64,000 nt of DNA. Origin: Caproiciproducens sp. NJN-50 (GTDB lineage: Bacteria; Bacillota; Clostridia; Oscillospirales; Acutalibacteraceae). The notes beneath the pieces were generated by a model. It was not told the DNA's origin. It made no database searches and saw only the letters and a list, made by a program, of their open reading frames with translations. Positions 8,552 to 18,022 of the stretch are shown in pieces (the stretch's first letter is position 1; each line of letters opens with the position of its first letter). Made by a program: the position numbers and the translations under genes. The DNA lies in NCBI RefSeq assembly GCF_004103755.1, contig NZ_CP035283.1:2046001-2110000 (forward strand), given 5' to 3'.

Positions 8552-9291
8552 CCGACCTGATTTTCCCGCCGTTTCCGGCAGAAAAACAGGGCGGCTTTTT
8601 CACTGATCTGTTTTCCGGCAAACAAAACAGCCTGCTTAGCCAGAACGGCGGTGGGATCGAAACATGGAATGCGCATCTGCGCCGGCTTCAAAATCAGCGG
8701 CAGCTCCGTGCATCCGAGGATGATCCCCTCCGCGCCCCCCGCCTCCAGCTTTTCCACAACAGGCCAAAGCTCGGAAGCGGGGACCTCCTTCCCCGCTTTG
8801 ACGCGGTAAATCGCCTGCATCACCCGCTCCTGACCGCCTGGTTCCGGCGTCAGCGTCCGAATCCCCGCGGCGGTAAGGGCCTTTTCATAAAGGCCGCTTT
8901 TGCAGGTCCCGTCCGTCGCCAACAATCCGGCTGTTTTGATTTGATTCTCTCTCAATTCGTTCGCCGTGAGGGAGATCATGTTCAAAAAAGGAACAGTGAC
9001 CGACCTTTCTAAGGAGCGAATGAAATAGTGAGCTGTGTTGCAGGGCATGATAATGACGTCCGCCCCCGCCGCTTCCAGCAATTTTGCGGATTTCATCATT
9101 TCCGGCAGCGGATCTTTCCCGTGGTGGAGAATCGCCTCCGTCCGGTCCGGAATATTTACGTTACTGTCAATGATAACCCGGATATGGTCGTTATCACTGT
9201 CGGCCTGCGTCATCAGGATGATTTTCCGGAAAAGGTCCGCCGTTGCCAGAGGACCCATTCCGCCCAGAACACCAATCGTCTTTCCTTCCAT
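8548..9291 (-). CDS. Aspartate/glutamate racemase family protein
   Basis: A 247-residue PLP-independent racemase with the two-cysteine catalytic pair: C84 in MPCNTAHYF and C194 in LGCTELPL. The N-terminus GVLGGMGPLATADLF is typical of the RacD/YgeA branch. It interconverts L- and D-Asp or Glu, or another short amino acid. It is the last gene of the first Dpp operon: the ATPase stop at 9294 and this ATG at 9291 are almost contiguous. It is therefore expected to act on residues delivered by that transporter. Its 3' end overlaps the convergent RpiR gene by 4 bp. Confidence 0.9.
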   Translation of the reverse strand: MEGKTIGVLGGMGPLATADLFRKIILMTQADSDNDHIRVIIDSNVNIPDRTEAILHHGKDPLPEMMKSAKLLEAAGADVIIMPCNTAHYFIRSLERSVTVPFLNMISLTANELRENQIKTAGLLATDGTCKSGLYEKALTAAGIRTLTPEPGGQERVMQAIYRVKAGKEVPASELWPVVEKLEAGGAEGIILGCTELPLILKPAQMRIPCFDPTAVLAKQAVLFAGKQISEKAALFFCRKRRENQVG

Positions 9292-9293
9292 TA

Positions 9294-10289
9294 TTATATT
9301 TCACCTTGCTTTGAGTTCCCGTCTTGGTACAGATGACAGCGAACCATGTGAGTTGGGGTAATCTCCACTTGTTTCGGCTCTTCTTTTTTGCAGATTTCCA
9401 TACACTTCGGGCACCGGGTGTGAAACTTACAGCCGGCGGGCGGGTTCAGCGCGGAGGGAATGCTCCCCTGCAAAATGGCCCTGTCTTTCCGCGCGTGGGG
9501 GTCTGGGACCGGCACCGCGGAAAGCAGCGCCTGCGTGTACGGGTGGAGCGGATGGGAATACAGCCCCTCCTTGTCGCCGATCTCCACAAAATTCCCCAAA
9601 TACATAACTCCCACCCGGTCGCTGATATGCTCCACCACGCTCAGGTCATGGGAAATGAAAAGATAAGTCAGGCCCATCTCTTCTTTGAGGTCGTTCATCA
9701 GGTTCAGCACCTGCGACTGGATGGAAACGTCCAGCGCAGAAACCGGTTCATCCGCGATTACCAGCTTAGGCTGCACAGCCAGCGCGCGGGCAATGCCGAT
9801 TCTCTGCCGCTGCCCGCCGCTGAATTCATGCGGATAGCGGTTTGCATGGTAGTCGTCCAGCCCAACCCTGCGCAGCAGGGAGATCACCTGCCGATCGATC
9901 TCCTCTTTTGTATTCGCCAGCCTGTGGATTTTCAGCGGTTCGGCAATGATGTCCCGGACGGACATCCTGGGATTCAGCGAAGCATACGGATCCTGGAAAA
10001 CCATCTGCATTTTCTTGCGCACCTCGCGCATCTGTCTGGGGGTATAGCCGGTGATGTCGTCCCCGTCAAAGCGGATCCGCCCGCCGGTCGGTTCCAGCAA
10101 TTTGCTGATGGCTTGGCCAAGGGTGGATTTTCCGCAGCCGGATTCGCCCACGATGCCGAACACTTCCCCCTCTTTCACCTGGAAGCTGACACCGTCCACC
10201 GCTTTTACATATCCGACTTTCCCAAACATCCCTTTTCGGGTGGCATAATATTCCTGCAGGTCATTCACTTCAAGCAGTATGTTCTTCAT
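9294..10289 (-). CDS. dppF: Oligo/dipeptide ABC transporter ATP-binding protein (DppF/OppF type)
   Basis: A 331-residue ABC ATPase with Walker [10 protein letters not shown], signature [14 protein letters not shown] and Walker [13 protein letters not shown]. The C-terminal oligopeptide-transporter zone has a Cys cluster ([20 protein letters not shown]) typical of OppF/DppF. It pairs with the DppD ATPase encoded immediately upstream, whose 3' end it overlaps by 4 bp (ATGA). It energises import through DppBC at the inner face of the membrane. The gene symbol is by family only; peptide length preference is not determined. Confidence 0.92.
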   Translation of the reverse strand: MKNILLEVNDLQEYYATRKGMFGKVGYVKAVDGVSFQVKEGEVFGIVGESGCGKSTLGQAISKLLEPTGGRIRFDGDDITGYTPRQMREVRKKMQMVFQDPYASLNPRMSVRDIIAEPLKIHRLANTKEEIDRQVISLLRRVGLDDYHANRYPHEFSGGQRQRIGIARALAVQPKLVIADEPVSALDVSIQSQVLNLMNDLKEEMGLTYLFISHDLSVVEHISDRVGVMYLGNFVEIGDKEGLYSHPLHPYTQALLSAVPVPDPHARKDRAILQGSIPSALNPPAGCKFHTRCPKCMEICKKEEPKQVEITPTHMVRCHLYQDGNSKQGEI

Positions 10290-11284
10290 GGCGCTTTTTC
10301 CGCCTCCTCATTGCCGTGCAGCCAGCACCTGCACTGATGCCCGACGCCTTCCAAGAGCGGCTCTTTTTCGCGGCATATTTCTTTCGCGTAGGGACACCTG
10401 GGTTCGAATTTGCAGCCTTTCGGCATCAGTCTGGGGTTTGGAACATTCCCCGGGATACAGTCCAGCCGGTCAACGCGCTGGCCCAGCTTCGGGATGGAAT
10501 TCAGCAGCCCCTGGGTGTACGGGTGCATGGGGTTGTCAAAAATGCTTTCCACATCCCCGAACTCCACCACCCGGCCGCAGTACATCACGGCCACTTCGTC
10601 GCACAGCTCCGCCACGACTCCCAGGTTGTGCGTGATAAACATGATGGAGGTTCCGATCATATCCTTCAAATGTTCCATCAAATTCAGGATCTGCGCCTGT
10701 ATCGTTACATCCAGCGCCGTGGTGGGCTCGTCTGCGATCAGTATTTTCGGGTTGCACACCAGCGCCATCGCGATCATCACCCGCTGTCTCTGGCCTCCGG
10801 AAAGCTGAAACGGATACTCGTTCATGATCTGTTCCGCGCGCGGAATGTCGGTGTTTTTCAACATCTCCAGCGCTTTTTCACGCGCCTGTTCCTTCGTCAC
10901 ATTCTGGTGGAGGAGGATGGATTCCATAATCTGTCTGCCAATCTTCATGACAGGGTTCAGGCTGGTCATGGGTTCCTGAAAGATCATGGCGACCTGGCTT
11001 CCCCGAAGCTTCCGTTTGGTTTCCATGCTGACGTTGACAATATCCTTGCCGTCCAGCAAAATCTTTCCGTCGACAATTTTTCCGCTGGTACCCATCAGCA
11101 GCCCCATAATGGAAAGGGCCGTGACGCTTTTTCCGCTGCCGGACTCCCCCACGATGCCGAGGGTCGTCCCTTCCTTCATCGTCAGATCCACACCGTCAAC
11201 AGATTTTACGACTCCGTCATCGGTAAAGAAGTAGGTACACAGATTCTTCACTTCAAGAATGTTCTTCGATTTTGTTTCCTTCAT
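10286..11284 (-). CDS. dppD: Oligo/dipeptide ABC transporter ATP-binding protein (DppD/OppD type)
   Basis: 332 residues with Walker [13 protein letters not shown], signature [15 protein letters not shown] and Walker [13 protein letters not shown]. The Opp C-terminal extension carries the [15 protein letters not shown] cysteine motif. It forms a heterodimer with the next ATPase. The start at 11284 follows a GAGGTAA site, 11 bp after the DppC stop. Gene order SBP-B-C-D-F is the canonical peptide-transporter order. Confidence 0.92.
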   Translation of the reverse strand: MKETKSKNILEVKNLCTYFFTDDGVVKSVDGVDLTMKEGTTLGIVGESGSGKSVTALSIMGLLMGTSGKIVDGKILLDGKDIVNVSMETKRKLRGSQVAMIFQEPMTSLNPVMKIGRQIMESILLHQNVTKEQAREKALEMLKNTDIPRAEQIMNEYPFQLSGGQRQRVMIAMALVCNPKILIADEPTTALDVTIQAQILNLMEHLKDMIGTSIMFITHNLGVVAELCDEVAVMYCGRVVEFGDVESIFDNPMHPYTQGLLNSIPKLGQRVDRLDCIPGNVPNPRLMPKGCKFEPRCPYAKEICREKEPLLEGVGHQCRCWLHGNEEAEKAP

Positions 11285-11295
11285 TGTACTTACCT

Positions 11296-12174
11296 CTAAT
11301 CGCTCAATTTGGGATCCAGCGCGTCCCGCAGTCCATCTCCCAGCAGGTTAAAGCTCAGCACCGTCAAAAAGATGGCAAGACCCGGGAACAGCGCAACATG
11401 CCACGCCGTCAGCATATAATTCCGGCCGTTGCTCAGCATCAGGCCCCACTCCGGCGTGGGAGGGGACGCACCCATCCCGAGAAAGCTGAGGCTGGACGCC
11501 GTCAGAATGGACGTGCCGATGGACATGGTATACTGCACGATGATGTTCGGCACCGAGGCGGGAAAAATATGTCCAAATAATATCCGCGCATCGGAGGCCC
11601 CCAGGTTCCTGGCCGCCTGCACATAAAGGCTCTTTTTCTGCTGAAGTGTAGTGCTCCGGACCAGCCGGGCAAAGGTCGGCGTGCCGAATACCGCCACCGC
11701 GATGACCACGTTGTACAGGCCCGGCCCCAAAATCGCCACGATCGCAATTGCCAGGATCAGGCCGGGAAATGCGAACAGCGTATCGCCGATCCGCATGATG
11801 ACACTGTCGATCCACCCGCCGTAATAGCCGCCGACCATTCCTAAAATCGTACCGCAAATAGCGGCGGTGGTCACGGAAATGAACCCAACGGACAGCGATA
11901 TCCGTGAACCGCACAAAACACGGCTGAAAATATCGCGTCCAAACTCGTCGGTCCCGAACCAGTGTTTCGCGCTCGGCCCTTTCAGAACGGAGCTGTAGTC
12001 GTACTGATTAATTCCATAAGGCGCTATTTGGTAGCTGATAATCGCGATAATGACCAGCAGCAAAATAAATGCCGCCGCCGCAATCGCTGTTTTTTGTTTT
12101 TTGATTTTTCGGATAAATTCGGAAAACGGCGTCCGGATTATTTCTTGATCAGATCGTTGTTTATTGCTTTTCAT
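11296..12174 (-). CDS. dppC: Oligo/dipeptide ABC transporter permease (DppC type)
   Basis: A 292-residue inner-membrane permease with an N-terminal DppC-type cytoplasmic segment, a first transmembrane helix (AIAAAAFILLLVIIAIISY), and the HWFGTDEFGRDIFSR motif diagnostic of OppC/DppC. The core carries the binding-protein-dependent transport fold with an EAA-like loop. It is second permease of the operon, 16 bp after DppB and 11 bp before DppD. It partners DppB to form the peptide channel. Confidence 0.92.
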   Translation of the reverse strand: MKSNKQRSDQEIIRTPFSEFIRKIKKQKTAIAAAAFILLLVIIAIISYQIAPYGINQYDYSSVLKGPSAKHWFGTDEFGRDIFSRVLCGSRISLSVGFISVTTAAICGTILGMVGGYYGGWIDSVIMRIGDTLFAFPGLILAIAIVAILGPGLYNVVIAVAVFGTPTFARLVRSTTLQQKKSLYVQAARNLGASDARILFGHIFPASVPNIIVQYTMSIGTSILTASSLSFLGMGASPPTPEWGLMLSNGRNYMLTAWHVALFPGLAIFLTVLSFNLLGDGLRDALDPKLSD

Positions 12175-12190
12175 TCCGCTGTTTTCCTCC

Positions 12191-13111
12191 CTAGCTCAAT
12201 TGGATTTCCGGATTCAGCACCGCATACAAAATGTCCACGATCAAGTTGATCAGGATAAAATGCAGCGAGAAAATCAGAATCAATGACTGAATCGTGGGGT
12301 AATCCCGGTAATTAATGGAATCCAACAAAAGGCTGCCAAGCCCCGGATAGGCGAATACGGATTCCACCACTACGGAACCGCCCAGCAGATGGCCGAACTG
12401 AAGCCCGGCGACCGTCACAACCGGAATCATGGCATTGCGGAACGCATGGGTCCAAACCACATGCTTTTCTTTCAGGCCCTTAGCCCTCGCAGTCCGAATA
12501 TAATCTTCCTTCATAACTTCCAGAATAGAGGAACGGGTAAACCGCGCAATAATCGCGGCGATGCCGGTTCCCAATGTAAACGCCGGCAAAACCAGGCTTT
12601 TCCAGGAGGATGCTCCTGTCGTCGGAAGAATTTTAAAATTTACAGAAAAAATAATAATGACAATAAAACCAATCCAAAAGGATGGCAGCGAAATTCCGGA
12701 AACCGCCAGGGTCATGCCGGTGTAATCCTGCCATTTCGACTTGTTTCTACCTGACCAGATGCCAATCAGAACCCCAACAATACAACTCCAGGCAAGGCTG
12801 ACTAAAGCAAGTGTCATGGTCTTCCAATACCGCTGTCCCACTTCAAAAGAAACGGGCCTTTTCGTTTTCAGCGAAGTGCCAAGGTCACCGTGCAGCAGCC
12901 CGCCCACATAATCCGCATATTGCGTTAAAATCGGCTTATTCAATCCAAGCTGTTCCCGGATTGTTTCAATCTGCTGTGCGGAAGCATCTTCTCCGGCAAC
13001 CATTCTGGCCGGGTCCCCGGGAATCAGCCTGACAAACAAAAAAACAAAAAGGGTCACCAGAAACAGGGTGGGTATGACTTCCAATACCCGTTTGACGATA
13101 TAATGCAGCAT
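12191..13111 (-). CDS. dppB: Oligo/dipeptide ABC transporter permease (DppB type)
   Basis: A 306-residue permease starting MLHYIVKRVLEVIPTLFLVT, the classical OppB/DppB N-terminal helix, followed by LIPGDPARMVAG and six transmembrane segments. The ATG at 13111 is chosen because homology begins there and a GGGGGA site precedes it. An upstream in-frame start would add 33 residues unlike the family. The 134-bp gap from the substrate-binding protein gene contains a perfect stem-loop (13151-13185). Confidence 0.92.
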   Translation of the reverse strand: MLHYIVKRVLEVIPTLFLVTLFVFLFVRLIPGDPARMVAGEDASAQQIETIREQLGLNKPILTQYADYVGGLLHGDLGTSLKTKRPVSFEVGQRYWKTMTLALVSLAWSCIVGVLIGIWSGRNKSKWQDYTGMTLAVSGISLPSFWIGFIVIIIFSVNFKILPTTGASSWKSLVLPAFTLGTGIAAIIARFTRSSILEVMKEDYIRTARAKGLKEKHVVWTHAFRNAMIPVVTVAGLQFGHLLGGSVVVESVFAYPGLGSLLLDSINYRDYPTIQSLILIFSLHFILINLIVDILYAVLNPEIQLS

Positions 13112-13150
13112 CCAGCTATTCCCCCAACCTTGCGATAATTTATTTAGTGA

Positions 13151-13185
13151 GGAATCCGACCCCAAGGTTACCAGGGTCGGATTCC
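13151..13185 (-). promoter_or_regulatory. Intercistronic stem-loop between the substrate-binding protein and permease genes
   Basis: GGAATCCGACCC (13151-13162) and GGGTCGGATTCC (13174-13185) form a perfect 12-bp stem with an 11-nt loop. No U tract follows on the minus strand, so it looks like an mRNA 3'-end stabiliser or partial terminator rather than a full stop. Confidence 0.7.
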
Positions 13186-13244
13186 TTGTCGATTGTATCG
13201 GTCTGATCATCCAGGTCCGATCGTCGATAGCTGAAGTACGGCCT

Positions 13245-14894
13245 TTACTTTACATAGACGCCGTCGCGCATGTAAATTCCGCCGTCCGGATACAGACTCA
13301 GATTCTGCACATGTTTGCCGCTGGCCCAGGTGTTAAAACTGTTGGCGACCGCAACGGCGGGAACCTTTTCCCAAAGAATTTTCTGCGCCTTTTCGTAAGC
13401 CTGCGCACGGACTGTTTTGTCCGCCGACGACAGACCGGCTTCAATTGCAGCTTCATAATCCGGGTCGTCAAAATAGGAATAGTTGGAACCGTTCGGCGGA
13501 ACCATGGTCTTGCTGAACAGCGCGCGCAAAACCCAGTCGGCGTCGCCGGTGGACGGAGACCAGCCGCGCAGATACATGTCATAAACCGCGCTGGCGGGAT
13601 CTCCCTTATAATCGTTGATCTCCTGCGACAGCGTGCCCTGTTCCGTCGGCTTCAGGTTGATCTTGATGCCGATCTGCGCCAGCTGCTGCTGAACAAATTC
13701 GCCCCATTTTACGGATTCGGAATTGTTCGGGGAATAAGCTGTCAAAGTCAGCCCGTTTGCGTAGCCCGCTTCGGAAAGCAAGGATTTGGCCTTCGTAGTA
13801 TCGTAAGCAACGTCTCCCTGTGCCTGATAGAACTGCACCGCCGGCGCTTCAAAAGAAGTCGCGGGAGACGCCAATCCATTTTTCACCACTGAGCAGTAAG
13901 CGTTCCGGTCGATCGCCATATTGATCGCCTGCCTTACCTTCAGGTCGGAAAGCGCCTTCTTCTTCGTGTTCATATAGATGTAGTTTACGGTGATGCCCTC
14001 CGCTTTCTCGGCCTTTACATTGGAATCCGCGCTCAGCACGCTGAACGATTCCGACGGAACCGGAAAGATGAAGTCGGCATCGCCGGACTGGATCATGGAA
14101 ACCCTTGTCGCCGCTTCCGTCACCGGTTTAAAGGTAATCGTCGAGAAACCGGCGTTTGAGGCAGCCAGAGGAGTTCCGCCGCTCAGGTCCGCATCGTAAC
14201 CCCACCATTTGTCATTCAGCTTCAATTTTATATACTGGCCGACTTTCCAGTCGACAAATTCATATTGGCCTGTTCCGACCGGATGGGAAGAGCAGGCTTT
14301 TTCACCCGCTTTAATTTGCTTCGGGCTCATCATGACCCCCGCCGGATGAGCCAGCGTGTTGATAAAGGCGCCAAACGAATATTTCAGCGTGATCTTTATC
14401 GTATAATCGTCCACTGCATCCGTGTGATCAACCATTGCAAACAGGCCATTCCGCTTCAGTCCCAGGCTCTGGTCCGCAAGTTTGTCCAAATTGGCCTTCG
14501 CGGCATCCGCATTCCACGGCTCGCCGTCCGTAAAGGAAACGCCTTTTCTCAGCTTAATTGTAAATTCCGTCGCATTGTCGTTGGCCGTATAGTCCGTCGC
14601 CAGCATGTTGATGACTTTCATGTCTTTGTCAAAGCCAAACAGGCCGTCCATTACTAACCTTTGAATTCCGCCGTCCAGCGTGTTGGAGGTATCGGCCGGA
14701 TCCATCGTAACGATATCCGAAGACATTGCCACGGTGATATCGGAGTCTGCCTCACGTTTTGTGGAAGCTGAAACCGAAGAAGCCCCCTGAGAGGAAGCTG
14801 AACTGGACGACCCGGCGCCCTGTGAGCCGCACCCGGTGAACAGGACTGCAGTCAACGCGAAAACCGCCAAAATTCTTCCTTTGAATTTTTTCAT
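13245..14894 (-). CDS. Family 5 extracellular peptide-binding lipoprotein
   Basis: A 549-residue SBP_bac_5 (OppA/DppA) protein. A lipoprotein signal peptide with cleavage before C22 (AVLFTGCGSQ) is followed by a Ser/Ala-rich linker. Family blocks are present: DGEPWNADAAKANLD near the N-terminus and KVRQAINMAIDRNAY in the middle. It captures peptides at the outer face of the membrane for the DppBCDF genes that follow. A GGAGG site precedes the ATG at 14894. Expression is expected from the promoter at 15103-15131 through a leader terminator at 14988-15056. Confidence 0.93.
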   Translation of the reverse strand: MKKFKGRILAVFALTAVLFTGCGSQGAGSSSSASSQGASSVSASTKREADSDITVAMSSDIVTMDPADTSNTLDGGIQRLVMDGLFGFDKDMKVINMLATDYTANDNATEFTIKLRKGVSFTDGEPWNADAAKANLDKLADQSLGLKRNGLFAMVDHTDAVDDYTIKITLKYSFGAFINTLAHPAGVMMSPKQIKAGEKACSSHPVGTGQYEFVDWKVGQYIKLKLNDKWWGYDADLSGGTPLAASNAGFSTITFKPVTEAATRVSMIQSGDADFIFPVPSESFSVLSADSNVKAEKAEGITVNYIYMNTKKKALSDLKVRQAINMAIDRNAYCSVVKNGLASPATSFEAPAVQFYQAQGDVAYDTTKAKSLLSEAGYANGLTLTAYSPNNSESVKWGEFVQQQLAQIGIKINLKPTEQGTLSQEINDYKGDPASAVYDMYLRGWSPSTGDADWVLRALFSKTMVPPNGSNYSYFDDPDYEAAIEAGLSSADKTVRAQAYEKAQKILWEKVPAVAVANSFNTWASGKHVQNLSLYPDGGIYMRDGVYVK

Positions 14895-14987
14895 AATTTT
14901 CCTCCTTGCATTTTGGATATGTATTTCAAAAACGACTTACTTTCCCTTCACCTCCCCGATTTCTCTTATGACTGTTTCGTCGGTTGT

Positions 14988-15056
14988 AATAAAAAAGACA
15001 AAGCAACCATCTCTACAAGAACATATTACCTTGTAGCGCAATGACATCTTTGTCTT
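14988..15056 (-). terminator. Leader terminator / candidate attenuator of the first peptide operon
   Basis: On the minus strand AAGACAAAG (complement 15048-15056) pairs with CTTTGTCTT (complement 14995-15003), with an inner CTACAAG/CTTGTAG stem (15013-15019 with 15030-15036) and two internal loops between. Six U residues follow. It lies between the promoter at 15103-15131 and the binding-protein start at 14894, where a terminator must act as an attenuator. Confidence 0.6.
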
Positions 15057-15102
15057 ATAATGGGGGTACTATTTACTTTTTGAAAGGAGCTGATTTGCAT
15101 AA

Positions 15103-15131
15103 AGTATAGCATCGATATGCTTGGATGTCAA
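15103..15131 (-). promoter_or_regulatory. sigma-A promoter of the first peptide transporter operon
   Basis: On the minus strand TTGACA (15126-15131), 17-bp spacer, TATACT (15103-15108). This is near consensus. Confidence 0.85.
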
Positions 15132-15172
15132 TAAATGCTTTCATTTTATTTAAAAAATAACTCAGTTACTGA
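15130..15172. promoter_or_regulatory. Candidate operators over and upstream of the -35 element
   Basis: A near-palindrome AATAAATG...CATTTTATT (15130-15150) overlaps the -35, and a perfect 11-bp palindrome TCAGT-T-ACTGA lies at 15162-15172. The position suits a repressor, possibly one of the two local RpiR proteins. Binding is inferred only. Confidence 0.35.
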
Positions 15173-15337
15173 CATTTATTGATTGATACAGGGATATCGG
15201 GGAAATACCTTTTCGCCCCGTCCGGCACAGAGTTGGGGTCCTCGCAGATGCCGGGGCCAGGGCGGCACAGCATCTGCGGCCGATGCATAAGCAGAACCGA
15301 ATAATTCATGTATTCGCACGGTGAAGCCAAAGGGCCT

Positions 15338-15374
15338 GCAAAAAATAAGACACGGCAATCATTGCCATGTCTTA
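15338..15374 (-). terminator. Terminator of the second RpiR gene
   Basis: TAAGACATGGCAAT pairs with ATTGCCGTGTCTTA (minus strand) and is followed by a T-rich run, 40 bp after the stop codon. Confidence 0.75.
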
Positions 15375-15414
15375 TAAAAGCGATACCGGCATATGAAGAG
15401 GATCCGGCCCCGCT

Positions 15415-16332
15415 TTATGCTTCGAAATGATCTTCCTTCCCCTCATCCAAGGGGCCGCCTGTCTTTTCCTTCACATTGATGAAATGAACCACTTCCTGTG
15501 AACGAAGAACCAGCTCGTCATATGCCGGCCCCATCTCAAGAACAACGCCGGAGGCAATCAGGTTGAGCAGTTCCATCGGAAGGGACAAAGAGTTATAAAA
15601 CACCTTCGTCTTTGTGTCGCAATAAAAATTAAGGCTGTTTTCGGTGACAATGGGTGATGCTTTGCTGTCTGTAATCGCCGTCACCGTAGCGCCCGCATGC
15701 TCCGCATAAGTCACGACATTGCGCACGATCGAGCAGTAACGGGGAAAATCAATAACGATCACATTGTCCCCGCCGCACAGCTTCAGAAGGCTTGACTGTA
15801 CGATATTCAGGTCTTCCAGCGGAACAATGAGCGCTTTCTCAATCATGGGGTCCAAACGGCGAAACAGGAATTCAGCCAGCACACCGGAAGTTCCCTGTCC
15901 GAAGATCAGGACGGTTTTTGCCTCCAGAATACGCCGGGCGGCCAGAAGAATGTTTTCCGAGCGGATCGAACTGTAAAATTTTTCACTTCGGTCGTGGGAC
16001 TCGCGGCAGATGTCTCCCATGATGGCAACTTTGTTTCCCGGTTCGGAATTGGGAAGGATCATTGGAAAATTACTGGCCTTCAAAACGGTTTCCATCAGGC
16101 CTTCCATATGGATGCGGAACGCTTTTTTCAGTTCCGTAAAATTTTCGAACCCCAGGCGTTTGCAGACGCGCAGAATCGTCACCTGCGAGAAATTTGTCCG
16201 TCTGCTCAGCTCTTTCAGGGAAACGTAACACACGCTTTCCGGGCTTGCCAGGAACAGATCGACCAGCTCCTTTTGTTTTCGTGTCAAATTATGATAATTT
16301 TTTTGTATATTTTGAAAAGAATCACATTCCAT
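15415..16332 (-). CDS. RpiR/MurR-family transcriptional regulator (SIS domain)
   Basis: 305 residues. The RpiR helix-turn-helix (NFSQVTILRVCKRLGFENF) occupies the first 80 residues, and the SIS domain contains VLIFGQGTSGVLAEF. The C-terminal block NLIASGVVLEMGPAYDEL is almost the same as in the regulator at 7682-8551, so the two arose by duplication. It sits head-to-tail upstream of the first peptide operon and divergent from the PepV-like gene, a position from which it could control both. Ligand unknown. The ribosome binding site before the ATG at 16332 is weak. Confidence 0.92.
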   Translation of the reverse strand: MECDSFQNIQKNYHNLTRKQKELVDLFLASPESVCYVSLKELSRRTNFSQVTILRVCKRLGFENFTELKKAFRIHMEGLMETVLKASNFPMILPNSEPGNKVAIMGDICRESHDRSEKFYSSIRSENILLAARRILEAKTVLIFGQGTSGVLAEFLFRRLDPMIEKALIVPLEDLNIVQSSLLKLCGGDNVIVIDFPRYCSIVRNVVTYAEHAGATVTAITDSKASPIVTENSLNFYCDTKTKVFYNSLSLPMELLNLIASGVVLEMGPAYDELVLRSQEVVHFINVKEKTGGPLDEGKEDHFEA

Positions 16333-16434
16333 TTTATTATCCGCCGTTGCCTTTCACTCTGTTATTTTTCAGTAACCGTTATTATATCAGAAAGCCGGAA
16401 AAAAGAAAAGACATCTCTCTTCGGCCGGAAACCT

Positions 16435-16464
16435 TTGCAAAAGAAGCACCGGCTGTGATAAAAT
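16435..16464 (+). promoter_or_regulatory. Candidate promoter of the PepV-like gene
   Basis: TTGCAA (16435-16440), 18-bp spacer, TAAAAT (16459-16464), about 55 bp before the start codon. Confidence 0.45.
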
Positions 16465-16518
16465 AACTGCGTGAAAAATCATTTCCATCAATTTTGGATT
16501 AGGTAAGGAGCGGCACAA

Positions 16519-17922
16519 ATGGATCAAAAGCGAATTGAAAATTATTTCAGCGAACATGAAAAGGAAATGCTCCGCGACATCTGCACGCTGGTTCGAATCC
16601 CAAGCGACAAAGGCGAAGCGAAAGAAGGCATGCCCTACGGCGAGGGCCCGGCAAAGGCAATGGAGGCCGCGGCAAAGCTCGCGGAAAGCCATCGTTTTTC
16701 CGTCGGCCGTCACGGAAACCGCGTGATCACGATAGACCTGAACGGCAAGCCCCGCCAGCTGGACATTCTCGCACATCTGGACGTCGTCCCGGGCGGGAAC
16801 GGCTGGACCGTCACGCAGCCCTTCGAGCCTCTTCTGAAGGGCGGAAGGCTTTACGGCCGCGGTGCCGCGGATGACAAGGGCCCGGCTGTCGCGGCTCTTT
16901 ATGCGATGATGGCCGTGCGCGACCTCGGCGTGCCGCTGACCAAAAACGCGCGTTTGGTGCTCGGTGGGGACGAGGAGTGCGGAAGCTCCGACATGGCCTA
17001 TTATTATCAGCATGAGCCGGAAGCCCCCATGACTTTTTCTCCGGATGCGGCCTTCCCGGTCATCAATATTGAAAAGGGACGCTTCGGCACCTGGGTAAAA
17101 GCAGGTTGGGAAGAAGCCTTCTCCCTGCCGCGCATTGTTTCGGCACACGGCGGCGTCAAAAACAACGTGGTCCCGGACACCGCGGAAGCCGTGCTGGAGG
17201 GCATCGCGGCGGCGGAGGCCTCCGCGTGCGCGCGGCGGTCCGAGGAAAAAACCGGCGTGAAGTTCGAGCTTCGTGGACAAGGGGAAACGATCCGCGTTAC
17301 GGCGCACGGCAGCTGTGCGCACGCTTCCACTCCGGGGGGCGGAAACAACGCGGTCACCGGGCTGATCACTTTTTTGACCGGCCTGCCTCTGCCGAAATCG
17401 GAAAGCCTGCGCGCCCTTCGCTCGCTGAACGCTCTGTTCCCGCACGGCGACTGGTCCGGCACAGCCGCGGGAGTTGCCATGCGGGACGAAATCTCAGGGG
17501 ATCTGACTCTGGCCCTCGACCTGTTTGAATACGGTCCAACCGGATTGAAGGCTTATTTCGACGGCCGCACGCCGGTTTGCGCAACCAACGAAAATTTGCG
17601 CGACAAGTTTTTCGCGCGCGCCGCGGAACTCGGCCTGAACGTTGAAAAGACCGAAGTGTCGCCGGCCCATCACGTACCGGCGGATTCGCCGTTCGTCCGC
17701 ACGCTGCTCCGCTGCTATGAGCAGTATTCCGGCCGGAAGGGAGAATGCGTCGCGATCGGCGGGGGAACCTACTGCCATCACTTGAAAAACGGGGTCGGCT
17801 TCGGCTGTTCGATGCCCGGAACAGAGAACCGTATGCACGGAGCGGATGAATTCGCCGTTGTGAAAGAGCTCCTGCTCGGCGCTGAGATTTTCGCACAGGC
17901 CATCATCGATCTTTGCTCATAA
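16519..17922 (+). CDS. pepV: M20-family dipeptidase, PepV/Sapep type
   Basis: A 467-residue zinc dipeptidase. Metal and catalytic residues fit the M20 family: H86-x-D88 (ILAHLDVVPGG), D119 in GRGAADDKGP, E152-E153 in LGGDEECGSSD, D176 in SPDAAFP, and a C-terminal His in NRMHGADE. GGGTYCHHLKNGVGFG is typical of PepV. PepV releases N-terminal residues from a wide range of dipeptides and tolerates beta-Ala and some D-residues. AAGGAG precedes the ATG. It is a monocistronic gene between two regulated peptide operons with its own terminator, presumably the cytosolic dipeptidase for imported substrate. Confidence 0.9.
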   Translation: MDQKRIENYFSEHEKEMLRDICTLVRIPSDKGEAKEGMPYGEGPAKAMEAAAKLAESHRFSVGRHGNRVITIDLNGKPRQLDILAHLDVVPGGNGWTVTQPFEPLLKGGRLYGRGAADDKGPAVAALYAMMAVRDLGVPLTKNARLVLGGDEECGSSDMAYYYQHEPEAPMTFSPDAAFPVINIEKGRFGTWVKAGWEEAFSLPRIVSAHGGVKNNVVPDTAEAVLEGIAAAEASACARRSEEKTGVKFELRGQGETIRVTAHGSCAHASTPGGGNNAVTGLITFLTGLPLPKSESLRALRSLNALFPHGDWSGTAAGVAMRDEISGDLTLALDLFEYGPTGLKAYFDGRTPVCATNENLRDKFFARAAELGLNVEKTEVSPAHHVPADSPFVRTLLRCYEQYSGRKGECVAIGGGTYCHHLKNGVGFGCSMPGTENRMHGADEFAVVKELLLGAEIFAQAIIDLCS

Positions 17923-17986
17923 ACAGACACTTCTTCCAAACATTCTTTCCAAACGACAGTTCGAGCCCCCGTTGTTGGATCGCGAT

Positions 17987-18022
17987 AAAACGCCGCCTGG
18001 GATTACGCCCAAACGGCGTTTT
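17987..18022 (+). terminator. Terminator after the PepV-like gene
   Basis: AAAACGCCG (17987-17995) pairs with CGGCGTTTT (18014-18022). The flanking A and T runs make it potentially bidirectional. Confidence 0.7.

Larger units (their letters stand above)
14895..15414. other. Regulatory intergenic region of the first peptide operon
   Basis: No coding sequence is supported in these 520 bp. The region contains, on the minus strand, the RpiR terminator (15338-15374), AT-rich palindromes, a strong promoter and a leader hairpin with a U tract, each listed separately. The segment 15181-15337 shows nothing I can name. Confidence 0.6.
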
